DNA from: Treponema sp.
GTDB taxonomy: Bacteria > Spirochaetota > Spirochaetia > Treponematales > Breznakiellaceae
Assembly: GCA_031272575.1 (NCBI GenBank)
Contig: JAISTO010000005.1
Span: 1-6,367, forward strand
Reading direction: 5' to 3'
DNA length: 6,367 bases
The notes below the pieces were generated by a model. The model saw only the letters and a list, made by a program, of their open reading frames with translations. It was not told the origin of the DNA and searched no databases. Positions within the stretch are counted from its first letter, which is position 1; each line of letters opens with the position of its first letter. Positions 6,361-6,367 of this stretch are shown here, in pieces. A program made the translations under genes and the position numbers.

Positions 6361-6367
6361 GCTGCTA

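Overview
This is a GC-rich bacterial window with four protein-coding genes, all on the + strand, separated by intergenic DNA crowded with repeats and inverted repeats. The organism is probably an anaerobic or host-associated bacterium. The wording of the RecG and phosphorylase proteins reminds me of spirochaetes (Treponema and relatives), but this is a weak impression without a database search.

Bases 3-1457 hold the helicase part of RecG, whose N-terminal wedge domain lies off the left edge. Its first visible codons form an odd proline/glycine linker made of G and C homopolymers. Bases 1458-2096 carry no credible gene. They hold a 138-bp imperfect inverted repeat touching the recG stop codon, fragments of dispersed repeats, several hairpins, and one copy of a 79-nt repeat on the minus strand. 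A 7-nt tandem repeat at 2106-2140 lies just inside the longest reading frame of the next gene.

Bases 2097-5408 hold a two-gene unit: an alpha-glucan phosphorylase (glycogen breakdown to glucose-1-phosphate), then 12 bp later a VUT/YhhQ-family membrane protein (queuosine-precursor transporter). The second copy of the 79-nt repeat follows at 5462-5540 in inverted orientation, so the pair brackets this unit.

Bases 5599-6232 hold a lower-GC pair with the layout of an MNT/HEPN toxin-antitoxin module: a minimal nucleotidyltransferase with an intact GSx10DxD motif, overlapping by 14 bp a HEPN gene. The HEPN reading frame stops resembling its family after about 74 residues, exactly where a hairpin-rich element (about 6197-6360) begins. 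The element appears to have interrupted the gene. This interruption, the structure of that element, and the repeat-altered 5' end of the phosphorylase gene are the most unusual features of the window.
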